In this document: positions 4,336 to 9,734 of the stretch, piece by piece
Position numbering within the stretch: the first letter of the stretch is position 1
How the letters are laid out: each line of letters starts with the position of its first letter
Made by a program: the position numbers and the translations under genes
The notes under the pieces: model-generated
Seen by the model: only the letters and a program-made list of their open reading frames with translations
What the model was told of the DNA's origin: nothing
Databases searched by the model: none
Origin: a bacterium
Lineage (GTDB): Bacteria; Patescibacteriota; Minisyncoccia; Phycocordibacterales; SBAW01
NCBI GenBank assembly: GCA_030647845.1
Contig: JAUSIO010000056.1
Location: 1 to 11,769, forward strand
DNA length: 11,769 nt
Direction: 5' to 3'

Positions 4336-6621
4336 CTACTTCAACGTACCGTCGCGTATTTGCCCGATGAGCGACTGGACTTGCGCGGCAAGTGTCGGGT
4401 CGAGAGCCGCGGCGCGCTCTAGCTCGGTGATAGCACCTGTTTTATCGCCTGCCGCAAAGTGGGCGGCGGCAAGGCCCACATGGGTCTGTGCGTCATTGGG
4501 GTTTGCATCTACACGATTCTTCCAAATTGCAACCAGGCGACCAAACTGCTTGGTGTTTACATACACCTGCAAGAGCCGCGTGTCATCGACCAAGAGCGTC
4601 CCAAACCCTTCGGTTAACAGGGCATCTGCAGTTTTGTTGTCTCCGTCATAGTAGAGACCTGCCGCGTAGAATATACGCGCATCGTTGTACGAAGGTTCTT
4701 CAGTGAATGCTTTTTGCAATATAGGCAGAGCACTTTTGACATCGCCTCCATTAAGGTAGACCACGCTAATTTCAAACATGATTTGTTGCTTCAGGGGAGA
4801 GTCCGCGAGTGCGGCGTTGAGTATTTCGAGCGCTTGTGGACGTTGTCCGTATGTATCGAGAAACGCGCCATAGAAAAGCTCAATGCGCGCGTCATGCGGG
4901 CGCGCTTGGAGCAGTGCTTGTGTCGCACTTTGTGCAAGGTTCGCGGCGTCCTGCTTGACCGACGGGTCGACAGACTTTGCTGTCGCAAGATTAGAAGCAT
5001 ACTGCAACAACTGCTCCGTGCCCTCCTGCTTGCCCAGCGACGAGTCCGGCCAAGTGCCCTCGCCGAGCGCCACTTGGAACTGTTGGAGCTGTACTTTTGG
5101 GTCTTTTGGTGCGGGACTTATGCCACCGCGGCCGTCTTGCACCGGCACTTGGGTCATGAGTGCTACGAGCAAATTTTGAGCGCGTGCAATGCCCGGCGCG
5201 TTGAGTGTCCATGCTCCCAGGAGTACCACCACGAGCACCACCGGTGCCGCCACGGCAATGGCGCGGTCGCCCAAGGGTCTAGAGAGAAACATAAAGCCCG
5301 GGAGCTTGGCAGCCGAAAGACTATGCACAAACGCTATCAAGACAATAAAGTACACGGAGCTCATGAGGTCGTCGAACACGAATAGATTGTTAAAGGCGTA
5401 CCCAGCCAAAAGCCCCAAGAGTATTGCCTGCTCTGGGATAGACAACGCACTGGAGCGAATAATCACCCACACCGCGAGACCAAAGAGTGAAATATACAGG
5501 AGGAATGCTGGAAGACCACCCGCTATGAGCCAGTCGAGAAATTGGTTATGCGCGCGGTCGAACCATTGCTCTTGGTTGTACATCGCTGGCTGGTAATATT
5601 TGTTAAAGACAAAGTTAAAGTTTTCTTGCCCCCAGCCGAGCAGAGGTTTTTCTTTAAAGCCCTGATAGGTCATGTTCCAAATCTGGAATCGCGCATTGTT
5701 GCTGCTCAAGGAAATTGAGGCCAAACGGGACAGTGTCTCGCTGTGTTGTACAAACGATGTTTGCCGTAGGGTAAAGAAGAGCCCCACAAGTATGACAATC
5801 GCGCCAAGTCCATACAAAGATACCTTGCGCAACACTCTCCACTCGCCACCTCGCGCCTCCTGCCTGCCGGCAGGCAGGTTCCACACTATATATATTGCCG
5901 CGATGACGATGCCACCTATACATCCCAAGAGCGCACCGCGCGTCTGTGTATAGTAGAGAACCGAAACCTGCAGAACGAGCGCGAGCCCATACAGAATATT
6001 GGCAGTCAAAGCATCGCGCTTGTGCGACTGTCGCACCAGCATAAACAGCGTGAGAAATATGTTAAAGAGCATAAACACGGCGAGGTAGGTTGCGTTACCA
6101 TAGGTGCCATCGAGCCGCGCGCCGCTCTGCGAACTTGGCGTAAGCCCACCGATATGGAACAGTTGTCCCAGAGAGTAGAGCGCTTGCAAGGAGCCCGCGG
6201 TAATCGAAACCTGGAAGAGGCGGTCCCACCAACGCTCGGCCATGGCAATCGCACCCACCATAAGGAAGTACACAAACAAATGGAGCACGGTGATGTACCC
6301 TTCCATACGCTCAAAGTTGCTCCAAAAACTCTTCGCCGGGTCAACACTAAAAATAGTTGCAATACCCATCCACAAAACAAACGCGCCGAACGCCCAGAGC
6401 ATGTACGAGGCGCGCGGACGGTATTTTGGCTCGCGCAGGGCAAGCAGTACGTAGAGACCAAACAGCAACTCTACCAACAAACGAAAGGCAAAATTCTTCC
6501 CTGTTATGTAGGGAAAGAACATATTTGGGGCAACACTACCGCCAGCGACAATAAAAGGAATAAAAAAGACGAGGCCAAGACCTCCAAGAAGCGCCCACTT
6601 CAAATAGTTGGTGTATTGCAT
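4336..6621 (-). CDS. O-antigen ligase/polymerase-like membrane protein with TPR tail
   Basis: A 761-residue polytopic membrane protein of the Wzy_C / WaaL-like family, which joins or polymerises lipid-linked glycans on the outer face of the cytoplasmic membrane. Many hydrophobic segments fill residues about 8-460. Family landmarks include TRGALLG (R228), GWGQENFNFVF, and HNQFLDWLIAGGLPAF (H358) in the large external loop region. After the last membrane segment comes a soluble domain with helical repeats resembling tetratricopeptide repeats, clearest from about residue 560 to 755 (for example THVGLAAAHFAAGDKTGAITELERA). A perfect palindrome is translated in frame as LPAGRQ at 249-254, between two membrane segments. 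The start is the ATG at 6621; a TTG 21 bases upstream overlaps the -10 region and is unlikely. The exact glycan substrate is unknown; an O-oligosaccharyltransferase role is an alternative. Confidence 0.92.
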   Translation of the reverse strand: MQYTNYLKWALLGGLGLVFFIPFIVAGGSVAPNMFFPYITGKNFAFRLLVELLFGLYVLLALREPKYRPRASYMLWAFGAFVLWMGIATIFSVDPAKSFWSNFERMEGYITVLHLFVYFLMVGAIAMAERWWDRLFQVSITAGSLQALYSLGQLFHIGGLTPSSQSGARLDGTYGNATYLAVFMLFNIFLTLFMLVRQSHKRDALTANILYGLALVLQVSVLYYTQTRGALLGCIGGIVIAAIYIVWNLPAGRQEARGGEWRVLRKVSLYGLGAIVILVGLFFTLRQTSFVQHSETLSRLASISLSSNNARFQIWNMTYQGFKEKPLLGWGQENFNFVFNKYYQPAMYNQEQWFDRAHNQFLDWLIAGGLPAFLLYISLFGLAVWVIIRSSALSIPEQAILLGLLAGYAFNNLFVFDDLMSSVYFIVLIAFVHSLSAAKLPGFMFLSRPLGDRAIAVAAPVVLVVVLLGAWTLNAPGIARAQNLLVALMTQVPVQDGRGGISPAPKDPKVQLQQFQVALGEGTWPDSSLGKQEGTEQLLQYASNLATAKSVDPSVKQDAANLAQSATQALLQARPHDARIELFYGAFLDTYGQRPQALEILNAALADSPLKQQIMFEISVVYLNGGDVKSALPILQKAFTEEPSYNDARIFYAAGLYYDGDNKTADALLTEGFGTLLVDDTRLLQVYVNTKQFGRLVAIWKNRVDANPNDAQTHVGLAAAHFAAGDKTGAITELERAAALDPTLAAQVQSLIGQIRDGTLK
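5859..5878. repeat. Perfect 20-bp palindrome inside a coding sequence
   Basis: The 20 bases are an exact self-complement, built from CCTGCCTGCC followed by its reverse complement. On the minus strand the element is read in frame and encodes LPAGRQ in a loop between membrane segments of the ligase-like protein. The flanking bases are not paired, which marks clean element borders. I recall such GC-rich palindromes as widespread in CPR genomes, including inside genes; copy number here is unknown. Confidence 0.88.
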
Positions 6622-6630
6622 ACGAGAGGT

Positions 6631-6639
6631 ACTATACCA
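6631..6639 (-). promoter_or_regulatory. Extended -10-like element before the ligase-like gene
   Basis: The minus strand reads TGG then TATAGT, nine bases before the chosen ATG. It lies in the 27-base gap after the coiled-coil gene. The -35 position holds TTCCTG at 17-bp spacing, a partial match. It would give a leaderless or nearly leaderless mRNA in addition to any read-through from the coiled-coil gene. Confidence 0.4.
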
Positions 6640-6648
6640 CAACTCCGT

Positions 6649-6987
6649 CTACGCAGGAACTTTTTTATCGAGCCCAAGATGTCGCTCGATAGTTTCGAGC
6701 CGGTTTCGAAGTTCGACAACTTCTTTGACAAAACCGGCAAGATTACCTACCGCGTCTTCAAGCGCGCTGATGCGGCGGTTGATGCTCTTGAGTTCGGCTT
6801 CGATTGATGCGAGTTGTGTGTGTACTTTTACAAAATGACCGTCAAGACGGGAAGTATCGTCCTTCGTCGCCATGTGCTTAACGATAAGCGCAACACTTTC
6901 GGTAAGGTCGTCGATTTGTTTATCGTGTTTTGTGAACCCTTCCGCCATTTGCGCGGCGAGATTCTCAAGTGTCACCTTTTTTGCCAT
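6649..6987 (-). CDS. Small coiled-coil protein of unknown function
   Basis: A 112-residue, highly charged, almost entirely helical protein. Residues about 20-38 and 46-103 show heptad-like spacing of hydrophobics (for example LASIEAELKSINRRISALEDAV and VVELRNRLETIERHL), which suggests a two-part coiled coil. The basic N-terminus MAKKVTLENL carries no signal peptide or membrane segment, so it is probably cytoplasmic and oligomeric. It is 27 bases upstream of the ligase-like gene on the same strand and may be cotranscribed. The ATG at 6987 lies eight bases after a strong extended -10 and has no Shine-Dalgarno sequence. Small coiled-coil proteins of this type are common in CPR genomes; no specific role can be assigned. 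Confidence 0.8.
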   Translation of the reverse strand: MAKKVTLENLAAQMAEGFTKHDKQIDDLTESVALIVKHMATKDDTSRLDGHFVKVHTQLASIEAELKSINRRISALEDAVGNLAGFVKEVVELRNRLETIERHLGLDKKVPA

Positions 6988-6995
6988 AGGTGGCT

Positions 6996-7004
6996 AGTAT
7001 ATCA
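6996..7004 (-). promoter_or_regulatory. Extended -10 element of the coiled-coil gene
   Basis: The minus strand reads TGA then TATACT, eight bases before the ATG. This is one of the best -10 matches in the window. A weak -35 (TTCTTT) sits 17 bp upstream. The expected start site is within about two bases of the start codon. Confidence 0.48.
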
Positions 7005-7045
7005 CAGCTCTGTTTATAAAAGAAAACCCCGCTGTAATGCACGAG

Positions 7046-7074
7046 TTGCTTAAAATAGAAAAAGGTTGTAAAGT
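7046..7074 (+). promoter_or_regulatory. Promoter of the RibK-like gene
   Basis: TTGCTT (7046-7051), a 17-bp spacer and TAAAGT (7069-7074) form a plausible sigma-70-type promoter. The leader would be about 28 bases and contains AGGAG at 7099-7103, six bases before the ATG. It is divergent from the coiled-coil promoter. Confidence 0.45.
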
Positions 7075-7108
7075 CTGGGCGGATAGTAAAAACCTCCAGG
7101 AGCAAATA

Positions 7109-7561
7109 ATGACACGGTGGATTTCCGTACATGGGGTGGTGGTGCGTGGGCATAGGATTGCCTCTGGGTTGGCCAAGGACAGCCCCTTCGGCGACAGCAC
7201 AATCAAATTGCAGATGCCTCTCTTTCGGGAACGAGGCTTCGACTTGAGGTCGTGTTACCCCGGTACGCTCAACGTCTCGATTGCACCTCGTATCCGCACT
7301 ATGTTGCTCACCGAGCCGACCCTTCGCAATGTTCTGTGGCACAAGAGTCATATTCCAGAGAACTTCTTTCTCTCGAAGTGCCGAGTACAGTTTGGCGGCG
7401 AGACGTACGAGAGTTGGATATACTATCCGGACCCCTCGACCAAGGAGCAACACTTTCAAAAGCCATCGCTCTTCGAGATCATCGCCCCGCTTATTCCCGC
7501 AATCAGGTACGATGACCCTGTTGTGGTCGACGTCAACCCAGAAGAAGTCGGCATCACCTAG
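7109..7561 (+). CDS. CTP-dependent riboflavin kinase-like (DUF120/RibK-like) protein
   Basis: A 150-residue protein whose layout resembles the archaeal RibK family, which phosphorylates riboflavin to FMN using CTP. The resemblance covers an N-terminal strand with a glycine turn (VHGVVVRGHRIASGLA, residues 7-22), the hallmark YPGTLNVSI (50-58), and a C-terminal SLFEIIAPLIPAIRYDDPVVV (120-140) that parallels the family's EIIAP...LR...GD.V pattern. Differences are also visible: the usual G-D before the last strand is D-D-P here, and the region between the motifs looks longer. The kinase activity is therefore unproven and a related cradle-loop-barrel role is possible. The ATG at 7109 is set by AGGAG six bases upstream; an earlier in-frame ATG at 7037 precedes the promoter. 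It is monocistronic, with its own terminator. Confidence 0.72.
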   Translation: MTRWISVHGVVVRGHRIASGLAKDSPFGDSTIKLQMPLFRERGFDLRSCYPGTLNVSIAPRIRTMLLTEPTLRNVLWHKSHIPENFFLSKCRVQFGGETYESWIYYPDPSTKEQHFQKPSLFEIIAPLIPAIRYDDPVVVDVNPEEVGIT

Positions 7562-7570
7562 TTCATCATC

Positions 7571-7596
7571 AGCGGCCCTATTTGGCCGCTTTTTTT
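7571..7596 (+). terminator. Intrinsic terminator of the RibK-like gene
   Basis: AGCGGCC (7571-7577) pairs exactly with GGCCGCT (7584-7590) around CTATTT, followed by a run of seven Ts. It is ten bases after the stop codon. Part of the stem also encodes the last residues (KAAK) of the convergent GmhB-like protein, whose TAG lies in the loop. Confidence 0.92.
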
Positions 7597-8147
7597 ATTC
7601 GCACTGCAGCCGCCAAAATATTTTTCTCAACAAAATCAGGCACGACCGATACCGCACTCCACTCACGACCAGCGTTTCCCGTTTTGACCAAAATCGTTTG
7701 CAGGCCTGCGCGCTTGCCTGCAAGAATGTCCTTGCTACTGTCCCCCACCATAAAACTTTTTTTTGCGTCTACATTAAAATCTTTTATTGCCTTTTTGAGC
7801 ATACCCGTTTTTGGTTTGCGGCAGACACAAACCACGCGATATTTTTTTATTTTTGCTTCCGGGTGATGCGGGCAATAATACAGCGCGTCGATATGTGCCC
7901 CTTGTTTTTTGAGACGCTCGAACAGTACTTTGTGTATGTGTTGCAACTTTTCTTCGGTCAGTTTGCCGCGGGCTACAATCGCCTGGTTGGTGTGGATAAA
8001 CACTAAAAACCCAGCTTTGTTAAGCAACGCTATAGCGCGCGCCGCCCCGGGTAAAAGCCGCATAGAGCGGCTGTCGCTCAAGTAGCCAGTGCCGCCAGCC
8101 AGTGTTAATACTGTACCGTCTCTGTCCAAAAAAACCGCTTTTCTCAT
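7578..8147 (-). CDS. gmhB: GmhB-type HAD phosphatase (heptose 1,7-bisphosphate phosphatase-like)
   Basis: A 189-residue HAD-superfamily phosphatase of the GmhB/HisB-N group. GmhB removes the C7 phosphate from glycero-manno-heptose 1,7-bisphosphate in the cytoplasm, a step towards nucleotide-activated heptose. Visible residues are the nucleophile and acid D8 and D10 in FLDRDGTV, TNQ (53-55), the zinc-loop residues CPHH (92-95) and CVC (107-109), CRKPKTGML (109-117), and VGDSSKDILAGKRAG (134-148) with D136 and D140. The start is the ATG at 8147. An ATG four codons earlier overlaps a -10-like element, and the frame upstream runs through a terminator-like hairpin, so longer starts are rejected. 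Codons look more AT-rich than in hldE. A histidinol-phosphatase-type or other sugar-phosphate substrate is possible, but hldE nearby favours heptose. Confidence 0.86.
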   Translation of the reverse strand: MRKAVFLDRDGTVLTLAGGTGYLSDSRSMRLLPGAARAIALLNKAGFLVFIHTNQAIVARGKLTEEKLQHIHKVLFERLKKQGAHIDALYYCPHHPEAKIKKYRVVCVCRKPKTGMLKKAIKDFNVDAKKSFMVGDSSKDILAGKRAGLQTILVKTGNAGREWSAVSVVPDFVEKNILAAAVRIKKAAK

Positions 8148-8157
8148 ATGAGGTCGC

Positions 8158-8166
8158 ATTCTAACA
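8158..8166 (-). promoter_or_regulatory. Extended -10-like element of the GmhB-like gene
   Basis: The minus strand reads TGT then TAGAAT, ten bases before the ATG at 8147. There is no Shine-Dalgarno sequence. The -35 side is weak, as expected where an extended -10 is used. The leader would be three to four bases at most. Confidence 0.42.
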
Positions 8167-8193
8167 TACATACACTGGAGCACTATTTTACCA

Positions 8194-8223
8194 GAAAAAG
8201 AAAAACCTCCGCCAAGGCAGAGA
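8194..8223 (-). terminator. Orphan intrinsic terminator upstream of the GmhB-like gene
   Basis: On the minus strand an 8-bp stem (8206-8213 with 8216-8223, including two G-U pairs) is followed by TTTTTCTTTTT. The same stem on the plus strand would contain C-A mismatches and lacks a T-tract, so it is oriented to the minus strand. A 19-base stretch (8195-8213) is identical to 8909-8927 in the terminator of the 2H-like gene. Confidence 0.72.
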
Positions 8224-8268
8224 GCGACACTAGGTTGTTTTCTTAACTGTAGCCGCAAAGAGAATATC
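8194..8268 (-). ncRNA. Candidate small RNA with intrinsic terminator
   Basis: A minus-strand transcript of about 70-75 bases is predicted between a promoter-like pair (8275-8304) and a well-formed terminator (8194-8223). No convincing ORF or ribosome binding site lies within it, and no minus-strand gene precedes the terminator, so the terminator needs another transcript to serve. Only the 3' hairpin is clearly structured. It could act in trans, or be a by-product of the divergent promoter. No known RNA family is recognised. Confidence 0.35.
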
Positions 8269-8274
8269 CAAGTC

Positions 8275-8304
8275 GATATAGCGGTGGGTGGGCTGGGTTG
8301 ACAA
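8275..8304 (-). promoter_or_regulatory. Candidate promoter of the small RNA
   Basis: On the minus strand, TTGTCA (8299-8304) precedes CTATAT (8276-8281) by 17 bp, or TATATC (8275-8280) by 18 bp. The -35 overlaps the -35 of the divergent plus-strand promoter because TTGACAA and TTGTCAA are complements. Polymerase binding on one side would block the other. Confidence 0.35.
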
Positions 8305-8326
8305 ATATTCAACATACATATACAGT
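8298..8326 (+). promoter_or_regulatory. Promoter of the 135-residue hypothetical gene
   Basis: A perfect -35 TTGACA (8298-8303) is followed by 17 bp and TACAGT (8321-8326), with an alternative TATACA at 8319-8324. The predicted leader is about 65-70 bases and contains an 8-bp hairpin and a strong Shine-Dalgarno sequence. This is the best complete promoter in the window. Confidence 0.58.
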
Positions 8327-8354
8327 CTTCCCACTGTGCGAGGATTCGCTCGGT

Positions 8355-8375
8355 TGCTACGGGTGAGCCGTAGCA
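8355..8375 (+). repeat. Leader hairpin before the hypothetical gene
   Basis: TGCTACGG (8355-8362) pairs exactly with CCGTAGCA (8368-8375) around GTGAG. It ends about 10 bases before the Shine-Dalgarno sequence and does not pair with it. It may protect the 5' end of the mRNA or bind a regulator. It is not a terminator, since no T-run follows. Confidence 0.55.
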
Positions 8376-8400
8376 TTGCACATCAAAAAGGAGAGAGACG

Positions 8401-8808
8401 ATGTCGGACCAGTCAAAGGTCAGCTACGCGGAGTCCTTTGAAATAAAGGGAAAAAGGATTGGGGAAAGCATATTGAGGATACGTCCAGACCTTGCATTGG
8501 GAGACATCCTCCAACGCGATTGTAATGGGCCCAAAGAAACAACCGCTTACAGTTTGTTATTGGGTCCGTCAAAAAAGCGAGGACTTTTTTCTTTTCGGCA
8601 ACGGCGGGACTGTATCGGCATACTGTGGATGAAAAACGAGGTCAGAAAAGCAACCGACAGGCGATGGTTGCTGGAGGTCTTCGGAAAATCCCATGCCGAG
8701 CCTCTACAGGACTTTGCAAGCGCACTTGCAGAGGAATATGATGTGGAGATACACGTTCGACTCACGAGCGAAAAAGTTCATCTCGAAGGTTTTTCTAGCG
8801 ACGACTAA
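8401..8808 (+). CDS. Hypothetical protein, 135 residues
   Basis: No family is recognised. The protein is soluble and charged, with no signal peptide or membrane segment. The middle holds a basic patch (SKKRGLFSFRQRRD, residues 57-70). The C-terminal half looks like a mixed alpha/beta unit, with a predicted helix at EPLQDFASALAEEYD and strands at VEIHVRL and KVHLE, ending in an acidic tail. The start is well set: AAGGAG (8388-8393) lies seven bases before the ATG, preceded by a leader hairpin and a good promoter. It ends in TAA and has its own strong terminator, so it is a single-gene unit. A distinct promoter, leader and Shine-Dalgarno sequence make it look real and separately regulated. Confidence 0.85.
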   Translation: MSDQSKVSYAESFEIKGKRIGESILRIRPDLALGDILQRDCNGPKETTAYSLLLGPSKKRGLFSFRQRRDCIGILWMKNEVRKATDRRWLLEVFGKSHAEPLQDFASALAEEYDVEIHVRLTSEKVHLEGFSSDD

Positions 8809-8830
8809 TTTTCTTCGAGACAACCTTGAG

Positions 8831-8869
8831 AGCTGGCACAACTATTTATGTTGTGTCAGCTATTTTTTT
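8831..8869 (+). terminator. Intrinsic terminator of the hypothetical gene
   Basis: A 12-bp stem (8831-8842 with 8850-8861, one G-T pair) closes a 7-base loop and is followed by a run of seven Ts. It begins 22 bases after the stop codon. It is the strongest terminator in the window. Confidence 0.93.
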
Positions 8870-8906
8870 ATATTCTAAAAAATCAAAAAGTTCGAAAAAT
8901 TGATTT

Positions 8907-8937
8907 AAAAAAAGAAAAACCTCCGCCTTGGCGGAGG
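8907..8937 (-). terminator. Intrinsic terminator of the 2H-like gene
   Basis: CCTCCGCC (8920-8927) pairs exactly with GGCGGAGG (8930-8937); on the minus strand the stem is followed by TTTTTCTTTTTTT. It begins six bases after the TAA of the 2H-like gene. Its left half and A/T tract are shared base for base with the orphan terminator near 8200. Confidence 0.93.
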
Positions 8938-8943
8938 GTAATG

Positions 8944-9654
8944 TTATGGACTGGTGATGCTAAAGCTGTGGAACCGCACGAAATGGCCATTTGTGGTGTA
9001 GGGACTTTCGGCATCCCAGTAACTGTAGCCGACATGGAGTTTGTCGGGAACACTCACCCCAGGACCCTCTTGCTCCATGAGCGAGAAAAAGTTGCCAAGT
9101 TGTTCTGGACCCACAGATTGAGTAAATCGGCTCACGGTTATGTGGGCATCTATAGCCGGATAGACGATTACTTCCAGCCCTTCCGCAAAACCAGCGATAT
9201 GACCCACGAGGTCGACATACGCATTGTTTGGCTCGCCAGCCGCGATGACGACAGAGTCATTGTGCAGATAACGCGTGTAAGTGATCTCAATACTTCCGGC
9301 CGATATCAACCGCAAGGTGGAAGCGACGACCCTTGCGAGGTCACCAAGTTCTTCAATGAGTCCGGCACGTGCCCGGGGAAAGAAGTTCTCCTCGGTCCTA
9401 CCAGAGCAGAGAGTCGTGTGTAGGTCCTTCGCTTCATAGACAAGCGCTGGGACCACGCCAGCAATCAACCGGGAAAAATCTGCGATTCCTTGCTCGATTG
9501 CTAGCGGATGAGAAAGAGCAATGGAAACGCAACCGTTGCGCTTTTGGAGCGCGGGGTCGTGACGGAGCCCTGTGCTTCTCGTCTTTATCCCTGCTGCACG
9601 TATACCCGCATATTTTGCTTCTTGAACGTCAAAAAACCTGTCGTATTTGGACAT
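8944..9654 (-). CDS. 2H phosphoesterase-like protein
   Basis: A 236-residue protein carrying two H-x-T motifs about 90 residues apart, LHTTL (H79, T81) and AHITV (H171, T173), the signature of the 2H phosphoesterase superfamily. Members include cyclic phosphodiesterases and RNA 2',3'-cyclic phosphate ligases/esterases, with both histidines in one active site. Further features are a strand-like repeat around each motif, VVIAAGEPNNAYVDLVGHIAGF in between, and no membrane segment. The N-terminus (about residues 1-70) is not recognised. The start at the ATG at 9654 is chosen because AAGAGG lies five bases upstream; the frame is open further upstream into the divergent hldE promoter. Substrate and pathway are unknown. 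It is divergent from hldE with interleaved promoters. Confidence 0.82.
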   Translation of the reverse strand: MSKYDRFFDVQEAKYAGIRAAGIKTRSTGLRHDPALQKRNGCVSIALSHPLAIEQGIADFSRLIAGVVPALVYEAKDLHTTLCSGRTEENFFPRARAGLIEELGDLARVVASTLRLISAGSIEITYTRYLHNDSVVIAAGEPNNAYVDLVGHIAGFAEGLEVIVYPAIDAHITVSRFTQSVGPEQLGNFFSLMEQEGPGVSVPDKLHVGYSYWDAESPYTTNGHFVRFHSFSITSP

Positions 9655-9684
9655 TGAAGCCTCTTGTAGGGTAGGAGGAAGAAC

Positions 9685-9713
9685 AAAATAATCTGATTGC
9701 GAGAGTACAGCAA
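9685..9713 (-). promoter_or_regulatory. Promoter of the 2H-like gene
   Basis: On the minus strand, TTGCTG (9708-9713), 17 bp and TATTTT (9685-9690) form a plausible promoter. The leader would be about 25 bases and contains AAGAGG at 9660-9665. It is interleaved with the opposite promoter of hldE. Confidence 0.42.
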
Positions 9714-9725
9714 AGGTTCTACTAT
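9697..9725 (+). promoter_or_regulatory. Promoter of the HldE-like gene
   Basis: TTGCGA (9697-9702), 17 bp and TACTAT (9720-9725) precede the ATG by nine bases. The start site would fall within about three bases of the start codon, so the mRNA is probably leaderless. It overlaps the divergent promoter of the 2H-like gene by 17 bases. Confidence 0.48.
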
Positions 9726-9734
9726 TGCAAGTGC

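Noticed and set aside
4714..5385. Plus-strand open frame opposite the ligase-like gene
   Set aside because: It is a shadow of the TPR and membrane regions, with cysteine- and arginine-rich composition typical of spurious frames.
5859..5878. Intrinsic terminator
   Set aside because: It is a strong stem but has no T-run on either strand and lies inside an intact reading frame.
6022..6807. Plus-strand open frame spanning the ligase-like and coiled-coil genes
   Set aside because: It is antisense to two genes with clear protein features, and its translation is low-complexity and lacks any domain signal.
8148..8381. N-terminal extension of the GmhB-like protein
   Set aside because: The frame crosses an intrinsic terminator and a divergent promoter region; the HAD family begins at MRKAVFLDRDG.
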